DNA from: an uncultured bacterium
GTDB lineage: Bacteria; Bacteroidota; Bacteroidia; Bacteroidales; Bacteroidaceae
Assembly: GCA_905215555.1 (NCBI GenBank)
Contig: CAJMQU010000026.1
Location: 1 to 63,426, forward strand
Direction of reading: 5' to 3'
Length of the DNA: 63,426 nucleotides
The notes under the pieces: generated by a model
What the model was told of the DNA's origin: nothing
Seen by the model: the letters and a program-made list of their open reading frames with translations, nothing else
The model's database searches: none
In this document: one piece after another, positions 26,515 through 35,975 of the stretch
Layout of the letters: each line of letters opens with the position of its first letter
Numbering within the stretch: the stretch's first letter is position 1
Position numbers and translations under genes: made by a program

Positions 26515-29265
26515 ATGTATATGAAAAGAATAAGTTCATTACTCATTGGACTTTGTCTGTGGACGGTTTTACCGGCACAGGAGGTCTACAAGTTGGATGC
26601 TTCGAATGTAATGGAAGTTCCTGTATATGGACATTTTAAGATGGGTAATCCGGGAACTGGGGATAAGGCGATAGAGATAAACAGCCGGTATATGACCATT
26701 GGCGGAAAACCTGTGTTACCCGTAATGGGAGAATTGCATTTCTCCCGTGTTCGCCGGGATTTGTGGGAGGACCGCATTTTGAAAATGAAGGCTTGCGGTG
26801 TAAATGTGATTGCCACTTATCTGTTTTGGAATCATCATGAAGAGATAGAGGGACAGTTCGAATGGGAACATGAAAAGGATTTGCGCTGCTTCATCAAATT
26901 ATGCCAGAAACACGGACTATTTGTAGTGCCGCGGTTAGGACCGTGGTCGCACGGAGAGGCACGTAATGGGGGAACACCCGACTGGATATTGCAGAAAAAA
27001 TATCTGAAAGACCGTTCGAATGATGTGGTTTATCAGAATTACGTGAGGCGTTATTTCGCTCAGATTGCAAAGCAATTGGAAGGACTTTATTATAAAGATG
27101 GAGGAAATATTATCGGTATTCAACTGGAAAATGAATATTGGTACGGGAAAGCGGGTGAACCACATATTCAGTGGCTGAAAGACCTGGCTTTGGAGAACGG
27201 GATTGATGTTCCGATGTATACAGTCACAGGATGGGGGGACGGCTCTGTTCCGCCTTTCGAGGTGATTCCTTTGTGGGGTGGTTATGCGGATGCTCCCTGG
27301 GTGGAACATGTAGGGAAAGAGTATCAGCCGGGAAACTTCATTTTTGACTCTTTTCGGGATAATAAAAACATCGGTAATGATCAGATAGACCACCAGGGAG
27401 TGTATATGACGTATGAGGAATATCCTTATTTCACTTGTGAGATGGGAGTAGGCGTACAAAATACATATCACAGAAGGCTCTGCATTGATCCTTTGGACGG
27501 TTTAGGTATGATCATAGCCAAACTGGGGTCAGGATCCAACTTATTGGGATATTATATTTTTGCCGGTGCCACTCAATTTACCGGTAAACTTTGGTCTACG
27601 GAAGAAGATCAGGTGAAAACAGGATATTGGAGCCGTTTGCCGGTGAAGTCTTATGATTTTCAGGCAGCTGTTAGGGAGTCGGGGGAAATTGCAGAATCTT
27701 ATAAAAGAGTTAAGAAACTGCATTATTTTGTCAATGAGTTTGAGAAGGATTTAGCTCCTATGATGCCGGTTATTTCCAAATGGGAAGAAGATGGGTTGCA
27801 GGTAGCGGTACGCTCCAATAATGAGACTGGGTATTTGTTTGGAATCAACTATTCCCGCTATCATCCGAAAAGAGAACAGAAGAATGTGAAATTTGAGGTT
27901 AAGCTTCGGAATAAGATCCTTCGTTTTCCTCAGAAAGGCATTGAAATGCAAGATAGTACTGTTTTCATATGGCCCTTAAACATAGAACTGGATGAGATAC
28001 GTCTGAATTATGCTACGGCACAATTGATGGGAAGTGTGGATAACTGTTATTTGTTCTTTCAGAACAGACAGATACCTGTAGAATTTTCTTTGGATAAATC
28101 GACAGTGAAAAGTGTGGAAGTGGCTCAGGCAAAGATAAAGGAGGAAGAGGGCAGTTGGTTGATAAATGGGTTGAAACCGGGAAAAGACTGTATGCTGAAA
28201 GTGCAATTGAAGAATGGGAAAGAGAGATATATCATAGTCCTGACGGAGAAAGAAGCGGATAATTGCTGGTTGCTGGAACAAAATGGGCAGAAAAAGTGCT
28301 ACCTTTCAGATGCAGGCCTGTATAGCTCACTTGGAGATATTTATATGTTCTCCACTGATAAAAAAATGATTTATAGCAAACTGCAAACGGGGGCAAATCC
28401 AGCGTTTAAGCGAAAAGAGATTGTATTCAGCTGGCCGGATATCGCGATTCCTGTTCATCCTAAAGGTATCTTGGAGGAAGCACAATGGCTGGAGACTGCA
28501 AACTTTAACAGGATTGAAGCTTACCGGCAGCGTTATCGCCGCTTTTTCTTCAAAGAGTTTAATCTGGATAATCCTTCTGGGATAAAAAAGGTGACTTTGT
28601 TATTGTATCCTGAGTCAAAATGTGTGCTCAATTTGAATGATACCTGGGTAAATCAGGAGGTCAAACCGAATCAGTTGAATGAGATAGACCTTACGGGATA
28701 TGCCCGAAAAGGAGTTAATATGTTGTTTACAGGATTCCCCTTCGTGGAAGGGAGGAAGCTATTTGCCGCACGTGTCATTGTAGAGTATTATAATTACGAC
28801 CGGATAGAATTCGGTACGGATTCTTCCTGGCTGACAACAGATTATTACTCTAATCCTTCGCTTACACGCGAGTTTCCAAGACCTGTTGCTCCGGTGATCG
28901 TGGACAAACCGGAATATGCTGATGGTATTACTTACGATACATTTAAGGAATGGAGTGTGCAAGTACCGGCGGATGCGTTGGAAAATCTGAATAATATTTA
29001 TATGCGTATAAAATATTCCGGAGATAAGGCCGAACTGTACAATGGGTATATGCTTTCGGATGATGATTATAACAGTCATGCCACCTGGACGGTCGGATTG
29101 AACAGACAGGAACATTCGGTAGAAGGAAAGAACCTGAAACTTGTGATTTATAGGCTGGATAACGATGAGAAAATTTTCTTTGATTTGCCGGTAAATGGCA
29201 GTGACGGGAAAGTTGAGATAAAAGAGCTCGGATTTAATTTTGAACGTATACAAAAAATAGATTGA
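26515..29265 (+). CDS. GH35 family beta-galactosidase (first copy)
   Basis: The product has 916 residues with a signal peptide (LIGLCLWTVLPAQ). The GH35 TIM barrel shows PVMGELHFSRV, WEDRILKMKACGVNVIATYL, VVPRLGPWSHGEARNGGTPD, the acid/base GIQLENEYWYG (Glu207) and the nucleophile FTCEMGVGVQ (Glu309). Long C-terminal beta domains follow. GH35 enzymes release terminal beta-linked galactose, or related beta-sugars, from the non-reducing end. An alternative ATG lies two codons downstream (26521). The same operon carries a second GH35 gene (35976-38381). Confidence 0.94.
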   Translation: MYMKRISSLLIGLCLWTVLPAQEVYKLDASNVMEVPVYGHFKMGNPGTGDKAIEINSRYMTIGGKPVLPVMGELHFSRVRRDLWEDRILKMKACGVNVIATYLFWNHHEEIEGQFEWEHEKDLRCFIKLCQKHGLFVVPRLGPWSHGEARNGGTPDWILQKKYLKDRSNDVVYQNYVRRYFAQIAKQLEGLYYKDGGNIIGIQLENEYWYGKAGEPHIQWLKDLALENGIDVPMYTVTGWGDGSVPPFEVIPLWGGYADAPWVEHVGKEYQPGNFIFDSFRDNKNIGNDQIDHQGVYMTYEEYPYFTCEMGVGVQNTYHRRLCIDPLDGLGMIIAKLGSGSNLLGYYIFAGATQFTGKLWSTEEDQVKTGYWSRLPVKSYDFQAAVRESGEIAESYKRVKKLHYFVNEFEKDLAPMMPVISKWEEDGLQVAVRSNNETGYLFGINYSRYHPKREQKNVKFEVKLRNKILRFPQKGIEMQDSTVFIWPLNIELDEIRLNYATAQLMGSVDNCYLFFQNRQIPVEFSLDKSTVKSVEVAQAKIKEEEGSWLINGLKPGKDCMLKVQLKNGKERYIIVLTEKEADNCWLLEQNGQKKCYLSDAGLYSSLGDIYMFSTDKKMIYSKLQTGANPAFKRKEIVFSWPDIAIPVHPKGILEEAQWLETANFNRIEAYRQRYRRFFFKEFNLDNPSGIKKVTLLLYPESKCVLNLNDTWVNQEVKPNQLNEIDLTGYARKGVNMLFTGFPFVEGRKLFAARVIVEYYNYDRIEFGTDSSWLTTDYYSNPSLTREFPRPVAPVIVDKPEYADGITYDTFKEWSVQVPADALENLNNIYMRIKYSGDKAELYNGYMLSDDDYNSHATWTVGLNRQEHSVEGKNLKLVIYRLDNDEKIFFDLPVNGSDGKVEIKELGFNFERIQKID

Positions 29266-29269
29266 TAGT

Positions 29270-30685
29270 ATGAAACGACTGAATGTGATATTATTCTTCC
29301 TGACTTTAATCATATTGGCTATTGAAGCGAAGAATCTGAAAGTTGCCGGTATCTTCGGTAACAACATGGTTTTACAACAAAAGACAAAAACTCCGGTTTG
29401 GGGATGGGCAGATATAGGGACTACCGTCATTGTCACTTCGTCATGGAATGGTAAAAGCTATTCGGTCAAGGCTGGGAAAGACGGTGTATGGAAGGCGATG
29501 ATTGAGACTCCGGAAGCAGGAGGCCCTTACATGCTGACTGTAACAGCTGATGAAACGATAAACTTCAATGATGTATATATAGGTGAAGTTTGGTTGGCAA
29601 GCGGGCAATCGAATATGGCTATGCAGTTGAAAGAGTGCTATGAGTCTACTAAAGCTATTCTGGCATCCGGAAAAAGTAATATTCATTTTGTAAATGTGCC
29701 ACCACTCGGAAGTTACAGACCACTTACTGATGTCAAAGCCGACTGGGTATCTGCCGCACCTGAAAATGTTGGGGAGTGTAGTGCTGTAGCTTGGTATTTT
29801 GCTCATTTTATTCAGAAGAATCTGGATATACCTGTGGGGATTATCAATGCGAGTTTCGGAGGTTCCATTGTCGAGACATGGATGAGTAGGGAGACTTGTT
29901 CTACCTTGGGAGACATCTCTGTTCCGGAGTTAAGTGATGGGACAACGGGATGGGTCGCTAATATTCCTACTACCATGTATAATGGAATGTTGAATCCTAT
30001 TATTGGTTATGGCATGCAAGGTTGTATTTGGTATCAGGGAGAATCTAATGTTTATAATGTTTCTCAATATTCGGACCGCCTGGTGGCTATGGTTGCGGAG
30101 TGGAGAGATAAGTGGGGAAAAGATTTTCCATTCTATTATACACAGATAGCTCCGTTTAACTATACGACTTGGAATGTACCCAGTGAAGTGGGCGAACATG
30201 TAGGTGCTTACCTGCGTGATGAGCAGCGGAAATGTGTGGATAGAATTAAGAACAGTGGCATGGCTGTTATCCTGGATGTGGGAGAAGTGGAACAGATTCA
30301 CCCTGTACGTAAAGAGAAAGTTGGCGAGCGTTTGGGATTGATGGCTTTATCGGAAGTCTATGGATTAAAGGGCTTTGAATACAAGAGCCCGGTTTATGAC
30401 AAGATGGAAATAGAAGGTGATAAGGCTGTGATTTATTTTAAGGACCTGTATTTCGGACTTACAAGCTATGGGAAAAAGCTCAGTCTGTTTGAGGTGGCTG
30501 ATGATAGCAGAGTTTTTCATCCGGCCGAAGCCTATGTGGATGAAGAAAGGGATGTAGTAGTGGTATATTCTAAATATGTGAAGGAGCCTAAGGCAGTCAG
30601 ATATGCTTTTAAGAATTATGTGGAACCGGAGTTATTCAGTCTTAGCGGACTTCCGGTTTCTTCTTTCCGTACTGATAACTGGTAA
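29270..30685 (+). CDS. SASA-type carbohydrate esterase (sialate O-acetylesterase-like)
   Basis: The product has 471 residues with a signal peptide. An N-terminal beta domain (VAGIFGNNMVLQQ, TPVWGWADIGTTV) precedes the SGNH-type esterase core: EVWLASGQSNMAMQL with catalytic Ser114, NASFGGSIVETWMS, CIWYQGESNVYNV, and the His motif EQIHPVRKEKVGERL. In most relatives the residue two before this His is Asp (DIHP); here it is Gln, so the triad may rely on another acid. The family removes acetyl groups from sugars, so the substrate glycan is probably acetylated. The gene starts 4 bp after the GH35 stop. Its C-terminus matches the remnant at 6405-6655. Confidence 0.88.
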   Translation: MKRLNVILFFLTLIILAIEAKNLKVAGIFGNNMVLQQKTKTPVWGWADIGTTVIVTSSWNGKSYSVKAGKDGVWKAMIETPEAGGPYMLTVTADETINFNDVYIGEVWLASGQSNMAMQLKECYESTKAILASGKSNIHFVNVPPLGSYRPLTDVKADWVSAAPENVGECSAVAWYFAHFIQKNLDIPVGIINASFGGSIVETWMSRETCSTLGDISVPELSDGTTGWVANIPTTMYNGMLNPIIGYGMQGCIWYQGESNVYNVSQYSDRLVAMVAEWRDKWGKDFPFYYTQIAPFNYTTWNVPSEVGEHVGAYLRDEQRKCVDRIKNSGMAVILDVGEVEQIHPVRKEKVGERLGLMALSEVYGLKGFEYKSPVYDKMEIEGDKAVIYFKDLYFGLTSYGKKLSLFEVADDSRVFHPAEAYVDEERDVVVVYSKYVKEPKAVRYAFKNYVEPELFSLSGLPVSSFRTDNW

Positions 30686-30708
30686 TGTTTAACAGATAAA
30701 TAATATAT

Positions 30709-32238
30709 ATGAAAAATATAAAGAAAATCCTTTATGGAAGTTTGGTCTTGTTATTGGCGTCTTGTTCTTCGCAAGTGACGACAACAAATTATTATTTCGA
30801 CCCGGTGAATGGCGATGATGCCAATAATGGAACTACTGCCCGGACTCCTTTTAAATCTTTGGCTAAGCTTAAGCAATTGACATTTAAGGGTGGAGATAGT
30901 ATTTTGCTGAAATCCGGAGCTGTATTCATGGAGAAACTTTTTCTTTCATGCAGTGGAGAAGAGAATAAACCTGTTGTACTGGGTAAATATGGCGGAATAG
31001 AGAAACCTCATGTAAAGGGTAATGGAGTCGATACGGCTGCCGTCCATATTTTTAATTCTACGAATCTGGTGGTACGTGACCTTGAAGTGTCTAATAAGGG
31101 GAATGCTCCGAAGGCTGGTTTGTTTGGATTGTGGGTGGAACTGAATAAGTTTGGCGAGTCGCGTAATATGAGGATTGACAATCTGTATATACACGATGTA
31201 TATGGTAGTACTGTCATAGAAGAAGGTGGCGGCATGGGAATGTGTATTCAGAATGGCCGGGATAATGATAGTATCTCGAATCGGTTTGTTGGTATGACTA
31301 TTGAGAATTGTTATATAAAGGATTGTCAGAGAGATGGTATTAAGTTCAGAGGTTACTGGATCAGAAGTCAGTGGAATCCTAACCTGAAGGTCGTCATCAG
31401 GAATAATGTATTGGATGGAGTACCGGGTGATGGTATTGTTCCGGTGGGTTGTGACGGTGCGTTGGTAGAATACAATGTGATGAAGAATTGTCCGAAGGCA
31501 TTACCTGAATCTGAGGCTTGCGATGGTATCTGGCCTTGGTGCAGTGATAATACACTGGTACAGTTCAATGTCGTCAGTGATCATAAGTCTATCATAGACG
31601 GTTATGCATACGACTCGGACTGGGGATGTAGGAATTCGGTTTTCCAATATAATTTGAGCTATAATAATGATGGGGGCTTTATGCTGGTAATCGGTACGGA
31701 TGGCTGGCCTGAAGATTGGTGTGTGAATGGTAATATTGAAACTAAAGTGCGTTACAATGTTAGTATAAATGATGGTTTGCGTAATTATCTGACGAATGCC
31801 AGTCATAAAGATGCTTATTTTTGTCCTGTCATGCATTTCACCGGATATACGCAGAATACATTGGTAGAGAATAACCTGTTTTATCTATTCCCTAAACCGG
31901 AACCGCAGATAGACCGGACCTTGTTCCATTTTACTAAGCATGATTCGTCTTATGGAAAAGGAGATATCTTTAGGAATAACTATGTTTATGCCTCGGAGAC
32001 GACTGTGGCAGTAAAAGAAGAGAAGGCTGTTGATAATCGATATTCAGGGAATGTATATGTAGGAACTCTTCAAATTCCTACAGCCGGATTTAAGAAGCAC
32101 GAAGGAGGCTTTGATAAATCATTATGGTATGATGCGGAAGATAAAAATTGGGATATTCTCCTAGATTTTTTGAAAGATAAAACCGTGCCAATCAATGGTA
32201 GGGAAATGAAGGTACTTGATGTTATCGGTGCAAACTGA
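30709..32238 (+). CDS. Right-handed parallel beta-helix lipoprotein, possible glycan-active enzyme
   Basis: The product has 509 residues with a lipoprotein signal (LVLLLASC, Cys19). After a YYFDPVNGDDANNGT segment of the kind that opens many beta-helix enzymes, the protein consists of repeated short beta-strand coils with N/D ladders (NNVLDGVPGDGIVPV, NTLVQFNVVSDH, NSVFQYNLSYNNDGG). A cluster of acids, IIDGYAYDSDWG (Asp297, Asp302, Asp304), aligns with LDGGGFDFDGG in the beta-helix protein two genes downstream. The fold is shared by polysaccharide lyases, pectinases and some glycosidase families; no known family signature was recognised. It is an operon member with 23 bp to the esterase gene. 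Confidence 0.8.
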   Translation: MKNIKKILYGSLVLLLASCSSQVTTTNYYFDPVNGDDANNGTTARTPFKSLAKLKQLTFKGGDSILLKSGAVFMEKLFLSCSGEENKPVVLGKYGGIEKPHVKGNGVDTAAVHIFNSTNLVVRDLEVSNKGNAPKAGLFGLWVELNKFGESRNMRIDNLYIHDVYGSTVIEEGGGMGMCIQNGRDNDSISNRFVGMTIENCYIKDCQRDGIKFRGYWIRSQWNPNLKVVIRNNVLDGVPGDGIVPVGCDGALVEYNVMKNCPKALPESEACDGIWPWCSDNTLVQFNVVSDHKSIIDGYAYDSDWGCRNSVFQYNLSYNNDGGFMLVIGTDGWPEDWCVNGNIETKVRYNVSINDGLRNYLTNASHKDAYFCPVMHFTGYTQNTLVENNLFYLFPKPEPQIDRTLFHFTKHDSSYGKGDIFRNNYVYASETTVAVKEEKAVDNRYSGNVYVGTLQIPTAGFKKHEGGFDKSLWYDAEDKNWDILLDFLKDKTVPINGREMKVLDVIGAN

Positions 32239-32272
32239 AATATTTGTTTAAATCATTAAATACACTTTTAAT

Positions 32273-34567
32273 ATGAATTCATGTAGATTATGTATAGCGA
32301 ATTTGGTTATGTTATTCTTGTTGGTAGCTGTTACCGCAAGGGGTGCCGATATTATTCCCCAACCCTCTTATGTGCAAGAGAAGCAGGGACGTTTTGACCT
32401 GACTCATAAAAGTAACATCTTGTATTCGGGAAGGCAGCAGGAAGTAAATGGCGTAATTACCGGCTTTATAGAGCAGGTAAGGCAGGATTATGGTTTGAAT
32501 CTGCAAGCGGATAAAAGTAAAAAAGCAGATATCATATTGCAGGAAAAGAATTCGTTGGATAAGGAAGCTTATGAACTTTCTGTCACCAGTGGTAAAGTTC
32601 TCATTAAGGCTTCTGCTCCGGCAGGTTTTTTCTATGCGCTCCGTACCATGAATCAGTTAATCTTGGCTGATGACAATCATACATCTGTTCCTTGTATTTT
32701 TGTAAAGGATGCTCCCCGTTTTTCTTATCGCGGTTTCTTGATTGATGCGGGGCGGTATTATTTACCTCTGGCGGATGTGAAGAAAGCGATTGATCTGGCT
32801 GCGAACTACAAGCTGAATCGTTTTCATTGGCATCTGACCGATGACCAGGGGTGGCGATTGGAGATAAAGAAATATCCGCGTCTGACCGAATTTGGTGCCA
32901 CTCGTCCTAATTCGGCTATTGGTACTTGGGATCAGTATTATCCCCGCCATTATGATGGAAAAGAACATACCGGCTATTATACACAGGATGAAATCCGGGA
33001 CATTGTAAAATATGCTGCAGAAAGACAAATAACGATTGTTCCTGAAATAGAGATGCCTGGACATGCTCTGGCGGCTTTAAGCGTTTACCCGGAATATGCA
33101 TGCAGTTTCCACTCTTCTCTTGCTTTGATGGCGGGAGCCGGAATTTCTGATCAGGTGTATTGCCCAAAACCTCAGACTTTTCGATTCATACAGGATATTC
33201 TTACTGAAGTGGCAAGTTTGTTTCCCGGAGAATACATCCATATTGGAGGCGATGAGTGCCCTAAAACGTCTTGGGAACAATGTGCCGATTGTCAAGCTTT
33301 GATTAAAAGGGAAAATCTGAAAGATGAATTTGAACTTCATGCTTATTTCATCCAGCAGGTTGAGAAGATCGCAGAAAGCTTGGGACGTAAACTTATCGGT
33401 TGGGATGAAATTCTGGAGGGTGGTCTTCCGCTGAAGTCTACGGTGATGTCGTGGAGGGGTGAAGCGGGAGGCATAAAAGCTGCTCAGTTAGGTAATAATG
33501 TGATTATGACTCCTAATACTTATTGTTATTTGGATTATTACCAGGAAAACCCGGAGTTCGCACCATTGGCTATCGGTGGTTTTATACCGTTGGAACGGGT
33601 ATATGATTATGAACCTGTTCCGCCAGCGCTTAATGAGGAAGAAGCTAAACGCATCACAGGAATTCAAGGAAACATCTGGGGAGAATATGTGTCTACTATC
33701 GAGAAATTCGAATATATGGCTTTTCCTCGTTTACTTGCTATTGCAGAGGTGGCCTGGAGTCAGCCGGAGAATAAAAACCGGGAGCTTTTCATTGCTCATC
33801 TGAAGAAGGAGTTCTCTTTTTTTCAAAAGAGGAATGTCAATACATGCCGTGAATATTTCAGACCCCGTATTCAGGGTGGTTGGGATAATGAGAAAGGAAA
33901 ATATGCTGTTGTGTTGGAGACGATATGTCCGGATGCAGACATCCGCTATACGTTGGATGGTTCAGAGCCTACTTCTGATTCTGAAATTTATAAGGGACCG
34001 GTTTATCTGACAGAAAATACTTGTGTAAAAGCTATTGTAACGGATAAAAATAAGCAGGTGTTAGAGACACCTACGGTGAAAAATTTCGTCGTTAATAAAG
34101 CTACAGGCTGTAGTTATACACTTTCTACTGATGCCTGGAGTTTGGATTGGTACGACGTGAAGCCGACCTTGTTCACTGATGGGGTACAAGGATTCACTCC
34201 TTCGAACTACGAATGGGCAGCTATTGCTTCCGGAGTAGAGATTGTCATTGATTTAAAGAAAAACACAAAGGTATCCGGCATAGGTTTTGGCACGATGGTG
34301 GCACCTATCAACAGTACGCTTCCGGCTAAATCGGTGGAATGTTACCTTTCGACGGATGGTAAAGAATATCGGCAGATCGGACAGAGTACTTTTTCATATC
34401 CCATATATAAGGGAATGAAAGAAATCTATCATAACTATGTGAAAACGGATGGTAGGGAAGGACGGTATTTGAAACTTGTGATTAACGGTCAGACGGAATT
34501 GCCGGCAGATTATCCTTATCCGGATGCTTTACCTTCGATTGCACTGGATGAAATAGAAGTTTATTAA
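32273..34567 (+). CDS. GH20 family beta-N-acetylhexosaminidase
   Basis: The product has 764 residues with a signal peptide (ends near TARGAD). An N-terminal GH20b domain precedes the TIM barrel with RGFLIDAGRYYLPL, FHWHLTDDQGWRLEIKKYPRL, IVPEIEMPGHALAAL, and the catalytic pair in YIHIGGDECPKTSW (Asp327, Glu328). The Asp polarises the substrate acetamido group and the Glu is the acid/base. A chitobiase-like C-terminal domain (YTLDGSEPTSDSEIYKGPV) and an F5/8-type discoidin-like domain (about 610-764) follow. It removes terminal beta-GlcNAc or beta-GalNAc, which implies a hexosamine in the target glycan or a host-type glycan. It lies between the two beta-helix genes. Confidence 0.95.
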   Translation: MNSCRLCIANLVMLFLLVAVTARGADIIPQPSYVQEKQGRFDLTHKSNILYSGRQQEVNGVITGFIEQVRQDYGLNLQADKSKKADIILQEKNSLDKEAYELSVTSGKVLIKASAPAGFFYALRTMNQLILADDNHTSVPCIFVKDAPRFSYRGFLIDAGRYYLPLADVKKAIDLAANYKLNRFHWHLTDDQGWRLEIKKYPRLTEFGATRPNSAIGTWDQYYPRHYDGKEHTGYYTQDEIRDIVKYAAERQITIVPEIEMPGHALAALSVYPEYACSFHSSLALMAGAGISDQVYCPKPQTFRFIQDILTEVASLFPGEYIHIGGDECPKTSWEQCADCQALIKRENLKDEFELHAYFIQQVEKIAESLGRKLIGWDEILEGGLPLKSTVMSWRGEAGGIKAAQLGNNVIMTPNTYCYLDYYQENPEFAPLAIGGFIPLERVYDYEPVPPALNEEEAKRITGIQGNIWGEYVSTIEKFEYMAFPRLLAIAEVAWSQPENKNRELFIAHLKKEFSFFQKRNVNTCREYFRPRIQGGWDNEKGKYAVVLETICPDADIRYTLDGSEPTSDSEIYKGPVYLTENTCVKAIVTDKNKQVLETPTVKNFVVNKATGCSYTLSTDAWSLDWYDVKPTLFTDGVQGFTPSNYEWAAIASGVEIVIDLKKNTKVSGIGFGTMVAPINSTLPAKSVECYLSTDGKEYRQIGQSTFSYPIYKGMKEIYHNYVKTDGREGRYLKLVINGQTELPADYPYPDALPSIALDEIEVY

Positions 34568-34578
34568 AGTACGGAATT

Positions 34579-35973
34579 ATGCATAAATTATTGATATTAC
34601 CTATATTGTTGTTGGTCTGTGTAGTGAGCTGGGCTAATGGTACAAGGAATTTCTATGTGAATTCTTTCAGTGAAAGTAAAGTGGCGGACGGTAGCATAGA
34701 ATCTCCTTTTAGAAATCTGAATGATTTGGAGAAAATCAAGTTCCTGCCAGGTGATTGTATTCATTTGGCGGGGAATCAGATATTGACCGGTACAATCAGA
34801 ATCAGAGATTTAATAGCCACTCCGGAGAAACCGCTGACTGTTACTTCTTATGGTACGGGAATTGCACATATTTATTCAGCCGATGCATCAGCAATCATGA
34901 TTGAGGGTTGTGAGAATATTCATGTGAAGAATGTGCTTGTGAAAGGCTCGGGGCGTAAGAAAGGGAATACTGGAACAGGTGTTGAAGTTATAAATTCAAG
35001 ATTCATAGAGATTGACGGGGTAGAGGCTTCCGGTTATCAGATGAATGGAATCGGTATTGTCGGTGGCGGAGATATCCGCATAACGAACTCTTATGTACAT
35101 GATAACGGTTATAATGGGATTGAAGTTACCGGTAAGTGGGGAACAAAATCTGTACATAATGTTTATATAGGTTATTGTGTTGCCGAGAATAATGCAGGTA
35201 GTCCGGCAATTCTGGATAACCATAGTGGAAGTGGAATATTGGTAGGGCATGCCACTAATGCACTGATTGAGTATTGTGAAGCTATGGGTAACGGTTGGGA
35301 TATGCCTAGGTCCGGCAACGGTCCGGTGGGAATATGGGGATATGAAGCTGACCGACTGACCATTCAATACTGTTTTTCTCATAACAACAAGACTTCTCCT
35401 AAGGGATTGGATGGCGGTGGATTTGATTTTGACGGAGGAATTACCAATTCGTTGATGCAGTATAATCTGGCAATGGATAATGAGGGAGCTGGTTATGGGT
35501 TATTCCAGTTTGGTGGCGCTACAGAATGGAATAATAATATCATACGCAATAATGTAAGCATTAATGACGGTATTAAGAATTCTCATGCAGGTATTTATGT
35601 ATGGTGTGATCCATATAATAAGAATATACCACTTTGCGATACTAAAGTCACTGACAATTTGATTATCAGCAATCAGGGACATTCCATCTCATTCAACACC
35701 GGCTTTTCTTCCGGGTTGGAATTCTCTAACAATACATTTGTGTTGACTGACGAAGGAATGGAACATCTGCATGGAGATGAAACCAAAGGGATGGCTGTCT
35801 ATAGAGGTAACCGATTCTGGTCGGAGGCGGCAGAACGACAAGGAAAGCCTCAGCCTCAGGTATCTGGTGATCCTGAGGCGAGCTACGGAAAGGTGGAATA
35901 TACGCTTCCGATGAATATCGATATACTGCGGTTGAAAGATATTATATCCGGGTTATTAACTCAAAAGAGATAA
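34579..35973 (+). CDS. Second right-handed parallel beta-helix protein
   Basis: The product has 464 residues with a signal peptide (LPILLLVCVVSWANG) but no lipoprotein Cys at the cleavage point. The opening FYVNSFSESKVADGSIESPF and the following beta-helix coils (ENIHVKNVLVKGSG, SRFIEIDGVEASGYQMNG, DIRITNSYVHDNGYNGIEV) match the fold of the lipoprotein two genes upstream. The acid cluster LDGGGFDFDGG (Asp278, Asp283, Asp285) and the following NSLMQYNLAMDNEGAGYG align with that paralogue. It is probably a periplasmic lyase or glycosidase; the family could not be named. It overlaps neither neighbour (11 bp after GH20, 2 bp before GH35). Confidence 0.78.
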   Translation: MHKLLILPILLLVCVVSWANGTRNFYVNSFSESKVADGSIESPFRNLNDLEKIKFLPGDCIHLAGNQILTGTIRIRDLIATPEKPLTVTSYGTGIAHIYSADASAIMIEGCENIHVKNVLVKGSGRKKGNTGTGVEVINSRFIEIDGVEASGYQMNGIGIVGGGDIRITNSYVHDNGYNGIEVTGKWGTKSVHNVYIGYCVAENNAGSPAILDNHSGSGILVGHATNALIEYCEAMGNGWDMPRSGNGPVGIWGYEADRLTIQYCFSHNNKTSPKGLDGGGFDFDGGITNSLMQYNLAMDNEGAGYGLFQFGGATEWNNNIIRNNVSINDGIKNSHAGIYVWCDPYNKNIPLCDTKVTDNLIISNQGHSISFNTGFSSGLEFSNNTFVLTDEGMEHLHGDETKGMAVYRGNRFWSEAAERQGKPQPQVSGDPEASYGKVEYTLPMNIDILRLKDIISGLLTQKR

Positions 35974-35975
35974 AA

